Assembly: GCA_035048815.1 (NCBI GenBank)
Contig: JAUCBN010000055.1
Span: forward strand, 255,501 to 319,500
From: Abelmoschus esculentus
Taxonomy: Eukaryota > Streptophyta > Magnoliopsida > Malvales > Malvaceae
DNA: 64,000 nt
Direction of reading: 5' to 3'
The translations under genes were made by a program, and so were the position numbers. The first letter of the stretch is position 1, and every line of letters starts with the position of its first letter. The notes under the pieces are model-generated. The model saw only the letters and a list, made by a program, of their open reading frames with translations. It did no database searches and was not told where the DNA came from. This document shows, piece after piece, positions 1 to 11,925 of this stretch.

Positions 1-58
1 TAACAACAATAATAAAAGCTAACAACACCGTACATCCCAATCTGTCTTGCGTTTGTAG

Positions 59-2693
59 CTATTCAACTCCTCCTTTTGTCCCAAATACATAAGCACCTGC
101 CCATTAAGAAAATGATCAACGTCAATCATAAGAATGTGACATGTGGCGGATGACATGAATAAGCCAAAAGTAACAGATCAAATTATGTGAAATTGAACAA
201 TAGGACTAAATCTAAAACTAAAAATAATAGAGGGACTAAAACAACATCAGAATAGGATTAAGAGCAAGGAATATAAAGTACTTTACCAAGCGTAGGCATT
301 AGCAAGGACAAGATGGCTGTGCTAGCCACTTTTAGCAAAAACCCAGTCTTTATCATATCAAAGATATCAATATGCCCGGTGTTGAATCCAACTATGTTCG
401 GTGGAGTCCCCGTTGGAAGCATAAAAGCCAATTGTGAACCAATAGCTCCAGGAACCATAAGCGCCGAAGGATGTACATTCATGGTCCTAGCCATTTGACC
501 CAACAACGGAACCAAAAGGGTCGCTGCCGCATCATTCGACGTTACAAACTCGGTGATCATGGCACAAATCAGACACACGGCGGGAGCGATAGCAAGATAC
601 GGGACGTGTTGAAGGAAATTCAGGGTTTTGGATAACATGTGGGCAAGTCCGCTGGATTGGACGCCGTCGGCAATTGCGAAACCGGCACCTAGTAACAAAA
701 TTATGTTCCATGGTAGCTTCTTGCACTCGTTCCAGTCCATCAATTTTTCACCCTTTTGCTTCCCGCTTGGGATTATGAACAAAAGGGTGGCCACCATCAC
801 CTGCATGCATGGTTTAACAACTGAGAGCTTTAAGAGGTTCGATTTAATTTAGCTTTAAATATATTCAAACACATATGATTACTAAACACCGAAAATCTCG
901 AACCGAAAAAAGATTATTTTATCGAATTTGATTTCTAAAGTTCTTTTTATTACTCACGCTGACGGTTCCATCACCTGCACGGCCATGGAAGAGAGCTCCC
1001 CAACCTGGAATGTCTTCTGTTATGCTTCTGGTCATCCACAAAGCTATCATCAACTGCATGTTACCTTTTTTATTAAAAATTTAAAGATTGTGTACAAAAA
1101 AATAATAATTTAAAGATTATAGTCAATAGTTAAAGAAAACAAAAGTACAAGGACCAACCCCGAAGACAGCTAAAACCATCTTCTCAGCAAATGCCATTGG
1201 ACCTGTTCAGTGTTCACAGTTCGCATCAAATATAAAACTTGTATCAGCTCGAAAAAAGTATGGGTTAATTTCACTAAACGTCCTCAAACTATCATTCAGA
1301 TTCTAAATAAGCCCACATTTACATTCGACTTGTTTCGAGTCATATTTAAGCTGACATTTGAAACTCAAACTAATTCTTAGATTGTTGGAAGGACCGATTG
1401 ATAAAATACTAATATTTTGAGGATGTTAATTGTGTAATTAACCCCAAAAAGGATCACCGGCAGCTACTCACCTAACATGTCCAGTTCTGTCTTGAGGTGG
1501 GATTTGTCCATGGAGCCAGCAAGGGCCATGCTAGACCCCTTGGACAAATACAGCAAACAAAGAATGCCCCACAAAGCAAAGAAAATCAACAAAGCCAAGG
1601 GGAAACCGAAAAAGAACCACGTATTGAAACCGACAGCCTTAGCTTCCGGGAACTCACTCTTCCAAATGGCCACCAATATCAAGTTAACACCGGTCCCCGT
1701 AAGGGTGCTCATCCCCCCTATGGGAGCGGCGTACGTGACACCGAGAACCACTGCCTTACAAAATTTATCGACTGCAAGGTCAGGAGTGGATCGGGTAGCG
1801 ACCGGAAGACGTTGGAGGATTCCAGTCGCCACCGGCATCATCATGACTGCACACGCCACGTTATGCATCCACATGCTGACAAAGGCCGTGGTGGCACAGA
1901 TGCCGAGTAAGAGGAGTGGTGGGTTCACTGGCTCGCCGCAGAACCGCAAAGTTATCTGCAACATGTTCGACACCATGATTTATATGATTTGTCTGTAGTT
2001 GTTGGACCATGTTTGTAAGAACAAAAGATAGTAATACGTTGCTTGTTTTGTTAAGTTCTGCTTTGCTTTCACTCGTACCAATAAGAGTATACCAGCAAAT
2101 GTTTTTATGTCTCGAAATAATCCACACGTGTATATATAGTTAAAGTGATGGAATTCAAAAGGTAAATGGAGTTGGGGGACTGTTTCGTAATATTTTTTAT
2201 GTTATTTATTTGAATTAAATAATTGATAAATTGAATTTTCGTAATTATAAAAATAAATAAATTCAAAAGGGTAACTTACATTTAAGGCCAATCTTCTATG
2301 AACGTTGTAGCGTTCAACAGCAAGAACCAGCATGAAGCTACCGAGGAGCAAAGTGATGACATCGTCCATATAAGACTGCGCAACTCTATCGGCCGAAGCA
2401 ACACCGAAAAGAGGAATCAAAAACAGGGGCGCCATGGAGGTGATCGGCATCGGCACGGCCTCGGTGAGCCACCAAGCAAACACCCATACCGTGACCGCCA
2501 ACATGTTGCGGCTGGTGACGGGGCCATCGAAGGCAACACAGAGGCGGATAACGGCACTCAAAAGGGGGCCTAGAAGTACATAGAGAGTGTGGGGTGTGAG
2601 TATGGATTTGAGAGAGAAGGGTGGCGCCGTCGATGACGGATGGATCGGGTCGTTGATGGGTAGAAATGGTGCTTTCGGGTCATCGTATCCCAT
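59..2693 (-). CDS. TDT: Tonoplast dicarboxylate (malate) transporter, SLC13/DASS family
   Basis: Encodes a multi-pass vacuolar-membrane carrier that in this family moves malate and related dicarboxylates into the vacuole, helping cytosolic pH and carbon storage. I read six exons on the minus strand: 2693-2280, 1955-1472, 1202-1159, 1053-958, 800-287 and 96-59, all with GT-AG borders, giving 1590 nt and 529 residues, close to the Arabidopsis length. Start ATG at 2693 opens MGYDDPKAP. Family signatures are visible: AWWLTEAVPMPITSMAP in exon 1, FVSMWMHNVACAVMMMPVATG in exon 2, TEFVTSNDAAATLLVPLL and a GTPPNIVGF substrate-site segment in exon 5. The last exon is only 38 nt (AYVFGTKGGVE). No frame damage seen. 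Identity is confident; the exact substrate is inferred from the family. Confidence 0.93.
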
Positions 2694-4289
2694 TATTATG
2701 GTTTGAAAGGAGAAGGTAGAAAAGGGTGGGATTAGGCTCGATAATGCAGGTGGAAAAGGGAGGGAGGCTCGACAATGAAAGGAGAAAGCTTGTTTTTATA
2801 CATGGAAGCTATGTTATAATTATGATTTTAGTCTCTATTATGTAAAAATATAGGATTTAGTCCTTTTGTTTGATTTGGCATCTTTGGTCCCCTGTAACTT
2901 TATAATGGTATTAATAGAGTTGTAAGTTAAAATGATATTTGATTAAATATGGTTTACGTTCAATAAATATAGAGTGATAAAAATCTTAAATTTAGTATAT
3001 TAGAGGACTAAAGCCTAATTATACCAAAGAGATATTAGGTAAAAAAGAAAATAAACGAGACTGATTAAGCCCATTAGAAAGTATTATTGTATTATAGTAA
3101 TTGGAAACTCTTAAATTTAGTATATTAAAGGACTAAATCACTTTATATATCTGTATATAATATACATATATTTCTACTTTTTTATATATGATATTTATAT
3201 ACCGTTTGAAAACTCTTAAACTTGATTTTTATATACGTATATTTATATTTGAAAATTCAACTTGACTTTTAAATTTAAAAATTTTAAAACTCTTAAACTT
3301 AAAAATTAAGTTGATTTATAAAATTGTTGTTCGAATTAAGTGAAATTTTGCGCATTTCAAATTCTGACACTATATTTTGTTCCTACTTATATTCGGGGCT
3401 AAAACTTTATCCCGATCCCATCTCTGGATATTTGCCTATTGTTGTATATGTGGCAATTTTCTATTCCATCAACATCGGCAAATGTTTTGCAAACGATGTT
3501 TCATTCCTTGGACCAATGCAAAGCCAATCCAATTGGGAAACATCCAAAAGCCTTGGGGGGAGCAGCAACAACAGAGAATGTAGCTGGTACAGGCTCATCT
3601 GATGCCTGATGGGGTGAGGTGCAGTACTAGGAGCCAATGAAGCTTCCTAGGGCAAGGACAGGAAACTGGAAAGAGACAGGTGGGGAATAAGTGATGGGGA
3701 AGAGTACAACCAAATGTATAATAATTCAACACGTGGACACATACTTATCAGTACAAAAATTGGGAGCAAAACTGACATCTCTTTAACCCTCACCAACATG
3801 TCCCTAATTAACTTGAGTTATTGTCAAGGCTCGGCGCCAACATTCCATATCCACATGTTACAGACATAAAGATTTTGGTCCAAAAGAAGGAGATCTTGTC
3901 CGAATTTCATGTTATCAACTTACAAATTCAAATTAATTCACGGACACTTGTGGCTCAAACCTAAATTACCTAAAAAGAACAACACCAGTCTCTCTCACTG
4001 AAATTTCTCAATGGGTTCTACTTTGCTTGTATCTTAAATTCGTTAGATTTAAATTGAGTGGGAGTACCAACTAGTTTTAGATAACAATCAAAATGTATAT
4101 ATGAATTATTCAACTTCAGAACCAACTTATGACGAGGAAAATCAATTATAACTGAGAGCAAAAAATTAGGAAGCTCGAAATTTTCTTCTTGCTACTCGTT
4201 GATCTAGAGTATAAACTAAAGGTGTTTATAAGAAGAAAACTTTGATCGAACCACTCCCTTCAGACAGCTGTTTATCGCGCTCCTAATGT
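2694..4289. other. Intergenic: TDT upstream region and EMC3 downstream region
   Basis: AT-rich and without a supported gene. It holds the 5' flank of the dicarboxylate transporter and the 3' flank of EMC3. Around 2820-3130 there are repeated phrases of the type tttagtcc/ggactaaa that suggest decayed mobile DNA. At 3480-3730 a GC-richer stretch has short coding-looking runs interrupted by stops; I could not assign it. Confidence 0.5.
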
Positions 4290-7041
4290 TCAGCTGACGA
4301 GTTTTTTCAACACAGCTTCAGCCCGATGCTCAAATTTAGGGAGTGCCCATTCATGTTGAACTATGTCAAGACCATCTTTCTCAGCACCCAAGCTCTGCCA
4401 TGAATGAAGGAAATCAAAGGGTTAGGTGGCATACTAGGTTAAGAAATAGAAATGGCCAACTCACTAATGAATCTTTGCTTGTAAAAGCTGAGAAACAAGC
4501 AACGTTTGTTTCACTGGAACAAGATGCTTTACAAATTTAAGTGATACATCAACCCACTGAATCGACAATGTGTTCCCTGGTGCAATTACTATCACCAAAA
4601 TAGCAGTTGAATTGATCTTTCATTGAACTAAAAGTTCCATGCAATTCTTATCATTTTGTAATTGATTAGACCCCTTAGCAAATCAAAAGGGAAGGCAGAC
4701 ACGACAAGGTGAGGGTGAGGGAAAACATCAGCCGAAATCCTGTCCTAGGATTCTCAACTGGTAAAATCATGACATCAAAAGTATGGGAGGTTTCTACGTT
4801 ACGGAGAAAAGGGCACAAATTTAGACGAGAGAATAGACTTAGATATGATGAAGAGCCTCCGAATAGACTTATGAGTCTGGACGTTGCATGGACATTAGAA
4901 CAAAAAGATTGTGGCAGCGCACGTATTGAATACTCATTTCCCCATATGAAAAATTTTCTAATTGACAAGCTATCATTGCCGCCAACATAAAATTATAAAC
5001 AAACAATTGGCGATACAAGCTACTTGATCTCTGTTAAGCCTGCAGACTCAATGGAGATCAAATTGACTTATTACCTTTGATGGATCAAAGCCAAATCCAC
5101 TCATCTGCATCATTCGCTGAGTATCATCCGTTGCTGCCAAAAGAAATCACAATCTACTGATGAAACCCTACGGATAGATGATGAATCCAATAACCAGAGG
5201 AAGTGCAGAACATAATCTAAAATAAAAGCACATCCAATACTAACCATTTTCCTCTCCCAGAATCAGACTAAATAAACCCCTCAAACCAAACAAATTGAGG
5301 AAATACCTGGAAGTGAAAGAGTTTGTGAATAAATGGTAGTATTAAGCAAAGAAAATCTCAAAAAAGGAAGAGCTCAGAGAGGAAAACCAATACCATGAGC
5401 GGCTACTGACATAGCTCACATCAACTGTGCTAAGGTCAATTCCATTCTGCAACATTGATCTGAACCTCTGAGTTAATGGGAAAGGTATTTTGGTTGTAAG
5501 ATAGGAATACAGAAGAACAGATGAGGAATCATATTACCGTTTACCAATAGTAGATAACAGGAGCAGTTAAGTTAGAATTTTGATTCCAATACAACAAAAG
5601 ATTGTGTCCATCGCCGTGTCATAAAAAATAAAACAAATCCAATCTAATAGAAATGGTTAACTTGTGCAAATTCAGAACATGCAGATGCATGAAATCAATT
5701 TCAAAAATAGAATGTAAATTCAATCTTGAGTGTAGAACTAAAAGGAGAATACTCAGAAATATTTGAAGTAAAACAGTAGTAAAGAACCAAACCTGCAACA
5801 AATCCAGAGAAGAAAAAGTTGACCCAGGCAAAAGTGAGAGTCTGACAATAGCAACAGTGTACAGAAAACAGTTAGTTCAAGAACATGAGTAATCAAACCA
5901 AAGCATATGAACACTAAATGTCAAGCATCATAAAAATACCTGAGGTATAATCATAGAGAGGTTTTTCTTCATCATATCCATAGCCATGTTAGGGTCAGAG
6001 AACATTTGAGCTTGTGCATTTTGAGCCTGGCCCTTGGGGACAAACAGTAATCCATTTTCCTACAGAGTGCAGAATAAATTCCATTAATTTCTTTATTTTC
6101 TGAGACAAATACATACACTCCATTAAGCTTAATATTAGCTCCAAATCACATCTTCTTGATTAATTGCAATTTCCATCATAAACAGAAACTAAATTGACCG
6201 GGGCTTGGTTACAACATGTGATACTTTAGTTTTCTCCCTTTCAGTGACAAGTATATACATCAATGCACTATTTTCGTCAATTTAACCAACTTTTAACACT
6301 ACATTAAACTTAATATTAGCTCCACTTCACATCTTGATTAATACTCCTAAACAGAAACCAAACTGACCCAAGCCTGATTATAACACGTGATACTTCAATT
6401 TTCTCCTTTTCTGATACAAATATATATAGAAATACTCTTTTCATTATCTTAACCAGAGTTTTAGTTCTAAAAATCAATGAAGCTTAAAATTAGCTGATAT
6501 TCACAGCTTCTTGAATCTTGATTAATTACAAATTGCTTCTAGAGAAGAAACAAAACTGTTTCAAACCTTATTACAACACCTGATACTTAATCACATAATC
6601 AGCTTAGAGTTCAGCAAAGCTTTAAAAGGAATAAATAGACAATTATAAGAGTAAATTTCAATAACAGAAGTTCTAAAAGAAGATGAAAAGCAAACCTCAT
6701 TGCTGAAATAAACTCTACGAGAGCGAAAAGACTTAGGAGGGATGAAATTTGCAGCAGCTCGCAAATTCCGAGCCCTAACGATTACTTGTCTGCAAAATAG
6801 AAACTCAAGAATAAGTGAATCTGAAACCTATAAGAAAGCTTTTCGAAATTAATTCTTTAAAAAAAACAGTGTTATTGTAAGAGACGTGCCCTTCTTTGAC
6901 TATCTTCGGATCGGGGACTTGAAAAGAGTGCATGAGCTTGGAGACGAAGTAGCGGAGGATGCCGATGAGGACCATTACCACTGAAAGAGGTATCAGCACC
7001 CAATCTCTGATCGCCGTATCCAGAACCAGATCCTCCGCCAT
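4290..7041 (-). CDS. EMC3: ER membrane protein complex subunit 3 (EMC3/TMEM111)
   Basis: EMC3 is the YidC/Oxa1-type core subunit of the ER membrane protein complex, which inserts tail-anchored and multi-pass membrane proteins. Exons read on the minus strand: 7041-6890, 6789-6696, 6059-5940, 5841-5793, 5493-5394, 5306-5245, 5133-5075 and 4394-4290. They total 741 nt, 246 residues, equal to the Arabidopsis protein. The N-terminus MAEDLVLDTAIRDWVLIPLS, the NLSMIIPQTLTFAWVNFFFSG membrane segments split over exons 3-4, and the C-terminus ending EAVLKKLVS are typical. Two splice sites are odd: intron 1 starts with GC instead of GT (6889-6888), and the acceptor before exon 5 reads AA instead of AG (5495-5494). 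The coding frame is otherwise intact. Whether this copy yields correct mRNA is therefore uncertain. Confidence 0.9.
6100..6600. repeat. Intronic tandem repeat, about 175 bp unit, about 2.8 copies
   Basis: Inside EMC3 intron 2 (6060-6695) a diverged unit recurs, seen by the phrase attaagcttaatattagctc near 6122, attaaacttaatattagctc near 6304 and atgaagcttaaaattagctg near 6475. Each unit also carries an acaacatgtgatactttagt-like phrase. Copies are diverged, so the duplication is not recent. Confidence 0.7.
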
Positions 7042-7644
7042 CGTTGAATCCTAGTCCGATCTTTGATCCAATACAAAGACTGTTGGCTTCTGTTTTATTT
7101 TATTCTCTGGCTTTGTTACCAGTGTCGTATTGCTTGTCTCTTTCGTCGTTTTGATTCGATCCAATACAAAGATTGTGTATTTGTGTTGGACTCTGCTTAG
7201 TGCTTACCCGCAATGGGCTCGTTGACATTGTAATATAAGGATGAAGGGTCTTATTATAAATTTAGTCTCTCTAATTTATGAAAATTGCCAATTATTCTTT
7301 TTATTTTAATTTTCTCTAAATTTGATCCTTATACTTTACGATAGCTAAGAAATTTGTCCCTCTAATTTAGTATTCTGAACTTTATTTTCATATAAATTTA
7401 TTATTTTATATGAAAATATACATTGATCATAAATTTTCAATATTAATTTTATGATTGAAGTTATGTCAGCATCTTGCAGTAATGAGTTTTAGCAAGTTCC
7501 ACAGCAAGGAAGATACTTACCTTGCAATTGTTGTTAGTCTCATTCTTTTCTTTGGTATATTATTATACAACTTTATTTCCTTATAAAATCATTTCTTGTT
7601 CATGTTTGAGCTTTCATTTTGCATCCATTGATCCAAGCTTGAAG
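7042..7644. other. Divergent intergenic region between EMC3 and the NTF2-like gene
   Basis: This 0.6 kb separates two genes transcribed away from each other and so should contain both promoters. It is pyrimidine-rich near EMC3 and AT-rich at 7260-7460. I see no unambiguous TATA box. Confidence 0.5.
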
Positions 7645-8911
7645 ATGAGTTCACTCTCATTTGCTGTCCCTCTAGCTCCATACCAGCACAAAAGAAGCAG
7701 ATCAAAACCAATTCAGCATAAACCTTCCCTACATAAAATCCATGGTGGGATAACTTGCATTTCTAGGAATTTTCATTCGCCACATTCGAACCCGTCTTTG
7801 GTTCCGGTGACTTACCCTTCGCTGCATCGAGGCCGACCGACTCTAGTGCCACTGGATGCCAAGAACAATGGTTCAGATTCCGGTTCGAGTGAGGAGGATT
7901 CAGTTGGAGCCTTGGAAACTGTTCTCAAGCTTTACTCAGCGATTAAGAACCAAGACGTACGCGGATTATCGGATATCATCGACGACGAATGCCAATGCAT
8001 CTGCAATTTCTTCTCGTATTTCCAACCTTTACAAGGAAAAAAGGTACAATACCATTGCATGCATATATGCAGCTCAAACTTGAACTTCTTTCTGTCATTT
8101 TCATTCTTTGATGTGAATGTTGTTGTAATGGAACGGTTCTTTCCTCTTGGCAGCAAGTGATTGAATTTTTCACTTCTCTGATAAACAATTTGGGAAATCA
8201 CATCGAATTCATAGTGGAACCGACATTGCAGGAGGGGATGGTTGTTGGCATCCATTGGAGATTAGGTTTGTCCTCCTTTATCAACATTGATTTCAACAAA
8301 TTAGGGTCTTACTTTGGATTCCAGGTACCACTGTTAGGTCGGTGATAAGGAATTCAATGATCCTTAGTTAAGATTTCAAGTTCGAATCTTATGAATTCAA
8401 CCAGAGTTTTGAGTACAGAATTCTCCATATTATGTTGTGCAGAGTGGAATAAAGCTCATGTGCCTCTGGGAAAAGGTTTCAGCTTCTATACTTGCCATGT
8501 CTACCATGGGAAAGTGATGATAAGGTAATGAAAGCATCATCATAAGCAACAAGTGATGTAATTTTCATCTTTTACATTCTTTTTTATTACCTTTTCTAAT
8601 GCTCACAATAACAATATCTGTCGAATATCGACCAGGAACGTCGAAATGTTCATGGAACCACTCCTTCATGTGGAACCACTCAGGCTAGTAAGTGATCTTC
8701 AAAATTTCCTCAGAACTTGAACTAGCGGAATCAACCTTTTCATTCATTCTTCAAATGCATTTGCGTGCAGAAAATAATCGGATATCTGACGACCATAACC
8801 GACAAGTTGAGCTCAGGCATGTCATCCAAAGCCTGTAAAAAGAAGGTCATAACTGCAGCTCTTGCTCTGTTGTTTATAGCTACCATTCTGCTTTTCTCAT
8901 TAATGTATTAG
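7645..8911 (+). CDS. Chloroplast-targeted NTF2/SnoaL-like protein with C-terminal membrane helix
   Basis: Five exons, 7645-8043, 8154-8265, 8443-8524, 8636-8687 and 8771-8911, join in frame to 261 residues. The first 75 or so residues are rich in Ser, Arg and His with few acids, as in plastid transit peptides. An NTF2-like fold follows (ALETVLKLYSAIKNQDV, then the IEFIVEPTLQEGMVVGIHW and GFSFYTCHVYHGKVMIR strands), similar to the plant protein family that includes Arabidopsis At1g71480. The C-terminus has a lysine patch KACKKK and then one hydrophobic helix ending LLFSLMY, which could anchor it in a plastid membrane. The enzymatic or binding role is unknown; the location is inferred from the N-terminus. 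Confidence 0.85.
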
Positions 8912-9387
8912 ATTGCTTCTTATTATTCTCATTCGATTACTCTGAGAAACGAACTGCTATCGACAATGTAACCTACCCAACTATGTAACTAGATGCATAA
9001 TTCTGCTTCTTTTGAAAGTTGTAACAATTTATATTTCCTTGGGATTCGTTTGCTGTCAGCATCGGAAGATGGGTCTGTTTTGAACAACATAAACAAGTAC
9101 AGCCTACATGCTACATCCAGGCTAATGGCTGGCAGCATAACTATACAAAATATATCATTGCCATAATACTGGAAAATTGTCTTACATTCACACATGCGCG
9201 TTCAGATTCAGTAACCCACAAGATTTCCATCCAACGGCTGTTTATTAAAACCCAGAGGCACGGGCACCTCACCTCACAATGTGAAAAGACATGGCTGCTT
9301 TATTTGATTACTTAATCAAGCCCATAAATTGGCAAAACTTGGGAAAATGAACACCCTAGAAAACAGTCATAGTTATTGGAAGAGGCA
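8912..9387. other. Intergenic between the NTF2-like gene and the cysteine-rich peptide gene
   Basis: Carries the 3' flank of the NTF2-like gene and the promoter of the peptide gene. No further coding region seen. Confidence 0.45.
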
Positions 9388-9699
9388 ATGGAGGGGGGAA
9401 AGCAGACCACTTTTGCTCCGGCCATGGTGCTTCTTCTCATGGTATTGTGGTCGATCAGTTCTCCGGCCCTGGCATGCCCGTCGAAAGGAGAAGGCAATGG
9501 ATGCAAGGATTGCGTCGTTGAGCAGATGAGTTACGGTTGTCCGTCGTGTGTTCCGCTTATCCGCTGCATGATGCGGTGCTTGTGGGGCGGTAGCGCCAGG
9601 TCCGACTGCATGAACCGCTGTGAGTGTAACGATGGGAAGCCAACACTTTCCGACTGCAAGAGATGCATGTCGCGGTGTAAATGCAGTTGTGTGGCGTGA
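9388..9699 (+). CDS. Small secreted cysteine-rich peptide, family not recognised
   Basis: A single-exon gene encoding 103 residues from the first true ATG at 9388; the upstream in-frame codon at 9376 is TTG. A hydrophobic segment (FAPAMVLLLMVLWSISSPALA) looks like a signal peptide cleaved just before the first cysteine. The mature region of about 75 residues has 15 cysteines, many in paired C-x2-C or C-x3-C steps such as RCMMRC, DCMNRCEC and DCKRCMSRCKCSC, which look like diverged copies of one module. Likely an extracellular, disulphide-rich peptide. It lacks the usual GASA spacing and a clear defensin or thionin pattern, so I give no family name or activity. Confidence 0.75.
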   Translation: MEGGKQTTFAPAMVLLLMVLWSISSPALACPSKGEGNGCKDCVVEQMSYGCPSCVPLIRCMMRCLWGGSARSDCMNRCECNDGKPTLSDCKRCMSRCKCSCVA

Positions 9700-10800
9700 A
9701 AAATCATGCGACGCCCGGGGATACATCCATGTATGTTTAAATTTCTATATCAAATATGTTATTTTGTAATGAAAAGTTCTATGATTTTATTATGTAATGG
9801 TTATTTACCTTATTTTTTAATTTTAAGGTTAAAAATTCAATTTTTATTAATGAGTATAAAATATATTTTATAACAAATTCTTTATATCTTAATAAAAATA
9901 TTTATGAAAAAAATTAATTATTATTATCGATAATAGATACTTTAACTCAAATAAAAATTATCCATGCTTGTATAAAATAGAAGATAGTACATAAGAACAT
10001 AAGTTTATATAACCATAATTTTTATATCTATTTAGATTGGGTTAAACAGATCTTTCATATTTTGAGTTTGAAAGCTCAATTATTTTCCAGTTTCAATCAC
10101 TATATAATTAATATTTAATGAAAATGACTGCAAAATTCTCTAAAAAAATCTTAACTATGGCAACAAGTATGCTATATGTGGCTAGAAATGTTTCGTCCAC
10201 GTGGCCAATCCCATTTCTGACACAGCTGTCTTTATAGCATTTCTCTTCAAAAGTTTGAAAAAAGGTAAATATGTGTATTAGTCCTTAAACTATATCTCAT
10301 CCTTCAATGTGGTACTTACAAAAAAATATACTTCTACAATTCCTAAAAGTTGATATTTGACATTAATTAAAAAAATATTAAATATTAATTTTGATAAAAA
10401 AAAATTAAGTGCATACTTTGACGAGCATTAATTAAATTCAAATATAAAAGTCAAATGAACATGGCAAGCTGTATTTTAAACTAATGTAACCTCATTTAAT
10501 TAAATTCAAATATAAAAGTAAAGTTTTTCTCATTCCATAAGTATTGGATCTAAATACAATTCTTCCAAAGTAAAGGGACTTAAAAAGTACTTTTACCTCC
10601 TTTTATTTTGTTTTTCAATATTCCAGAATATTAGTAACGAAACAAGAAGCCTCTCTTTAGGCTTTTTGCTTGGGCTGGCCTCCTCCTTGCCTCTTCCTTA
10701 TTCTCTGCGTCACTCTTTCGCCTGCTTTCCATTATTTGCTGGAACTAAAAGCTAAAACCCAAGTTTCTATCCTCCCCTTTGCTCTTTTCTGTTTATAACT
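9700..10800. other. Intergenic and 5' UTR exon region upstream of CDP-DAG synthase
   Basis: AT-rich flank followed by a pyrimidine-rich stretch (10660-10800) that fits the leader exon of the CDP-diacylglycerol synthase gene. A leader intron seems to begin with GTAAGT at 10801. No protein-coding gene is visible. Confidence 0.5.
10198..10205. promoter_or_regulatory. Palindromic G-box
   Basis: CCACGTGG followed at once by CCAAT, about 0.6 kb upstream of the putative leader-intron donor of the CDP-DAG synthase gene. G-boxes are bound by plant bZIP and bHLH factors. Function here is inferred from the motif only. Confidence 0.4.
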
Positions 10801-11925
10801 GTAAGTTTTTTCTCTGCTCTTCTCCTCTATATTTTTTGTTCAATAAAGTGTGTTTCTTTTTCTGCTTCAGATTTCGTTTTGAGTGGTTATTTTTTTTTCT
10901 CTTTGACTTGTTAAATTAAAGTTTAGTTGGTTTCATTTCTGGGTTTGTGTTATTTGATTTAGTTATGTAAATTAATTAGCGTAATTGTTTGAGTCGTCGG
11001 TGGAGTTCTATTTGTTAAAGCTCCCGCTGGAAACTGGAATTCGAAAAGTTTAAATCTTGTTCATGGAAAGCTTAATGGGAGTAGTATATATGTATATTTT
11101 ATGATTACTCAATTTTCTTGGTGATGGTATTTCTTTTCATGATAGAAATCCATGAAACTCTTGCGTGGACCAAATCAAATAATCAGTACTTGTATTTGAA
11201 TATAAAATAGCTCACTTCATTGGTTTGTGCCTAACTTCAAAGTGAAGTAGTTAAGGTTTTAATTTCCTAGCTTGAAGAAAGAACAAAGATGACCCAAAAT
11301 TTGAGTGGAACATCTGATTCCAAAACCATGGTTATCTTTTAATTTTCATTAAACAAGCATAGTGCTTTCTATTTATTACCTTTTGCCCCCTACGTGAGAT
11401 TTCAGTTGAGTGAAATAATAAATATGGGCATATGAAATATGATATGTATGGTGTTTGTCTGGATAGAAGTTTTATCTGTTTAAAGTTGCTTTGTTTTGAA
11501 CCACTTGGTGCTTTCTGTCTATCATATTCGTATTCGTTAGCTTTGTTGATTGGTGATTACTCTACACTTCATTTGTTAGATGTTTTTACTCTGTGTTGAA
11601 GTGTGCTTAAGAAGAAGAAAAGGTCAAAGTGCATGCATATTTTAAGATATTTTATGTGCCTACGCTATCTTGCAAAGTGATATCTCTTTAACAAGTTGAT
11701 TGTAGCTTTTCTGGTGGACACTGGCCCTGTTATTTGCCTGGTTTCCATCGTTTTTACCCCAATTTGTCTTCTATGTATAACTTGGCTCAATAGAATTGTT
11801 AATGTTTCAGTAAATCCCGGTTTTCATCTCTTGGAAGAGTGTATTTTGGCAACTCAGGCAGCAAATTTTCCTGCTCCATAAACATGTGTTTTTTCTTCTG
11901 ACGATTGACATTAAAGTAAAGAACC
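10801..11925 (+). other. Probable 5' UTR intron of CDP-DAG synthase
   Basis: The sequence reads cct-rich leader, then GTAAGTTTTTT at 10801, a T-rich stretch of about 1.1 kb with no sustained coding frame, and the start codon at 11926. Several AG acceptors lie shortly upstream of the ATG, so the exact 3' end is not fixed. Long T-rich leader introns often raise expression in plants; this is inference. Confidence 0.5.

Noticed and set aside
1477..1998. Long plus-strand frame opposite the dicarboxylate transporter exon
   Set aside because: It is the antisense shadow of transporter exon 2, with no family resemblance of its own.
9376..9387. Four-codon extension of the cysteine-rich peptide
   Set aside because: The codon at 9376 is TTG; the first ATG is at 9388.
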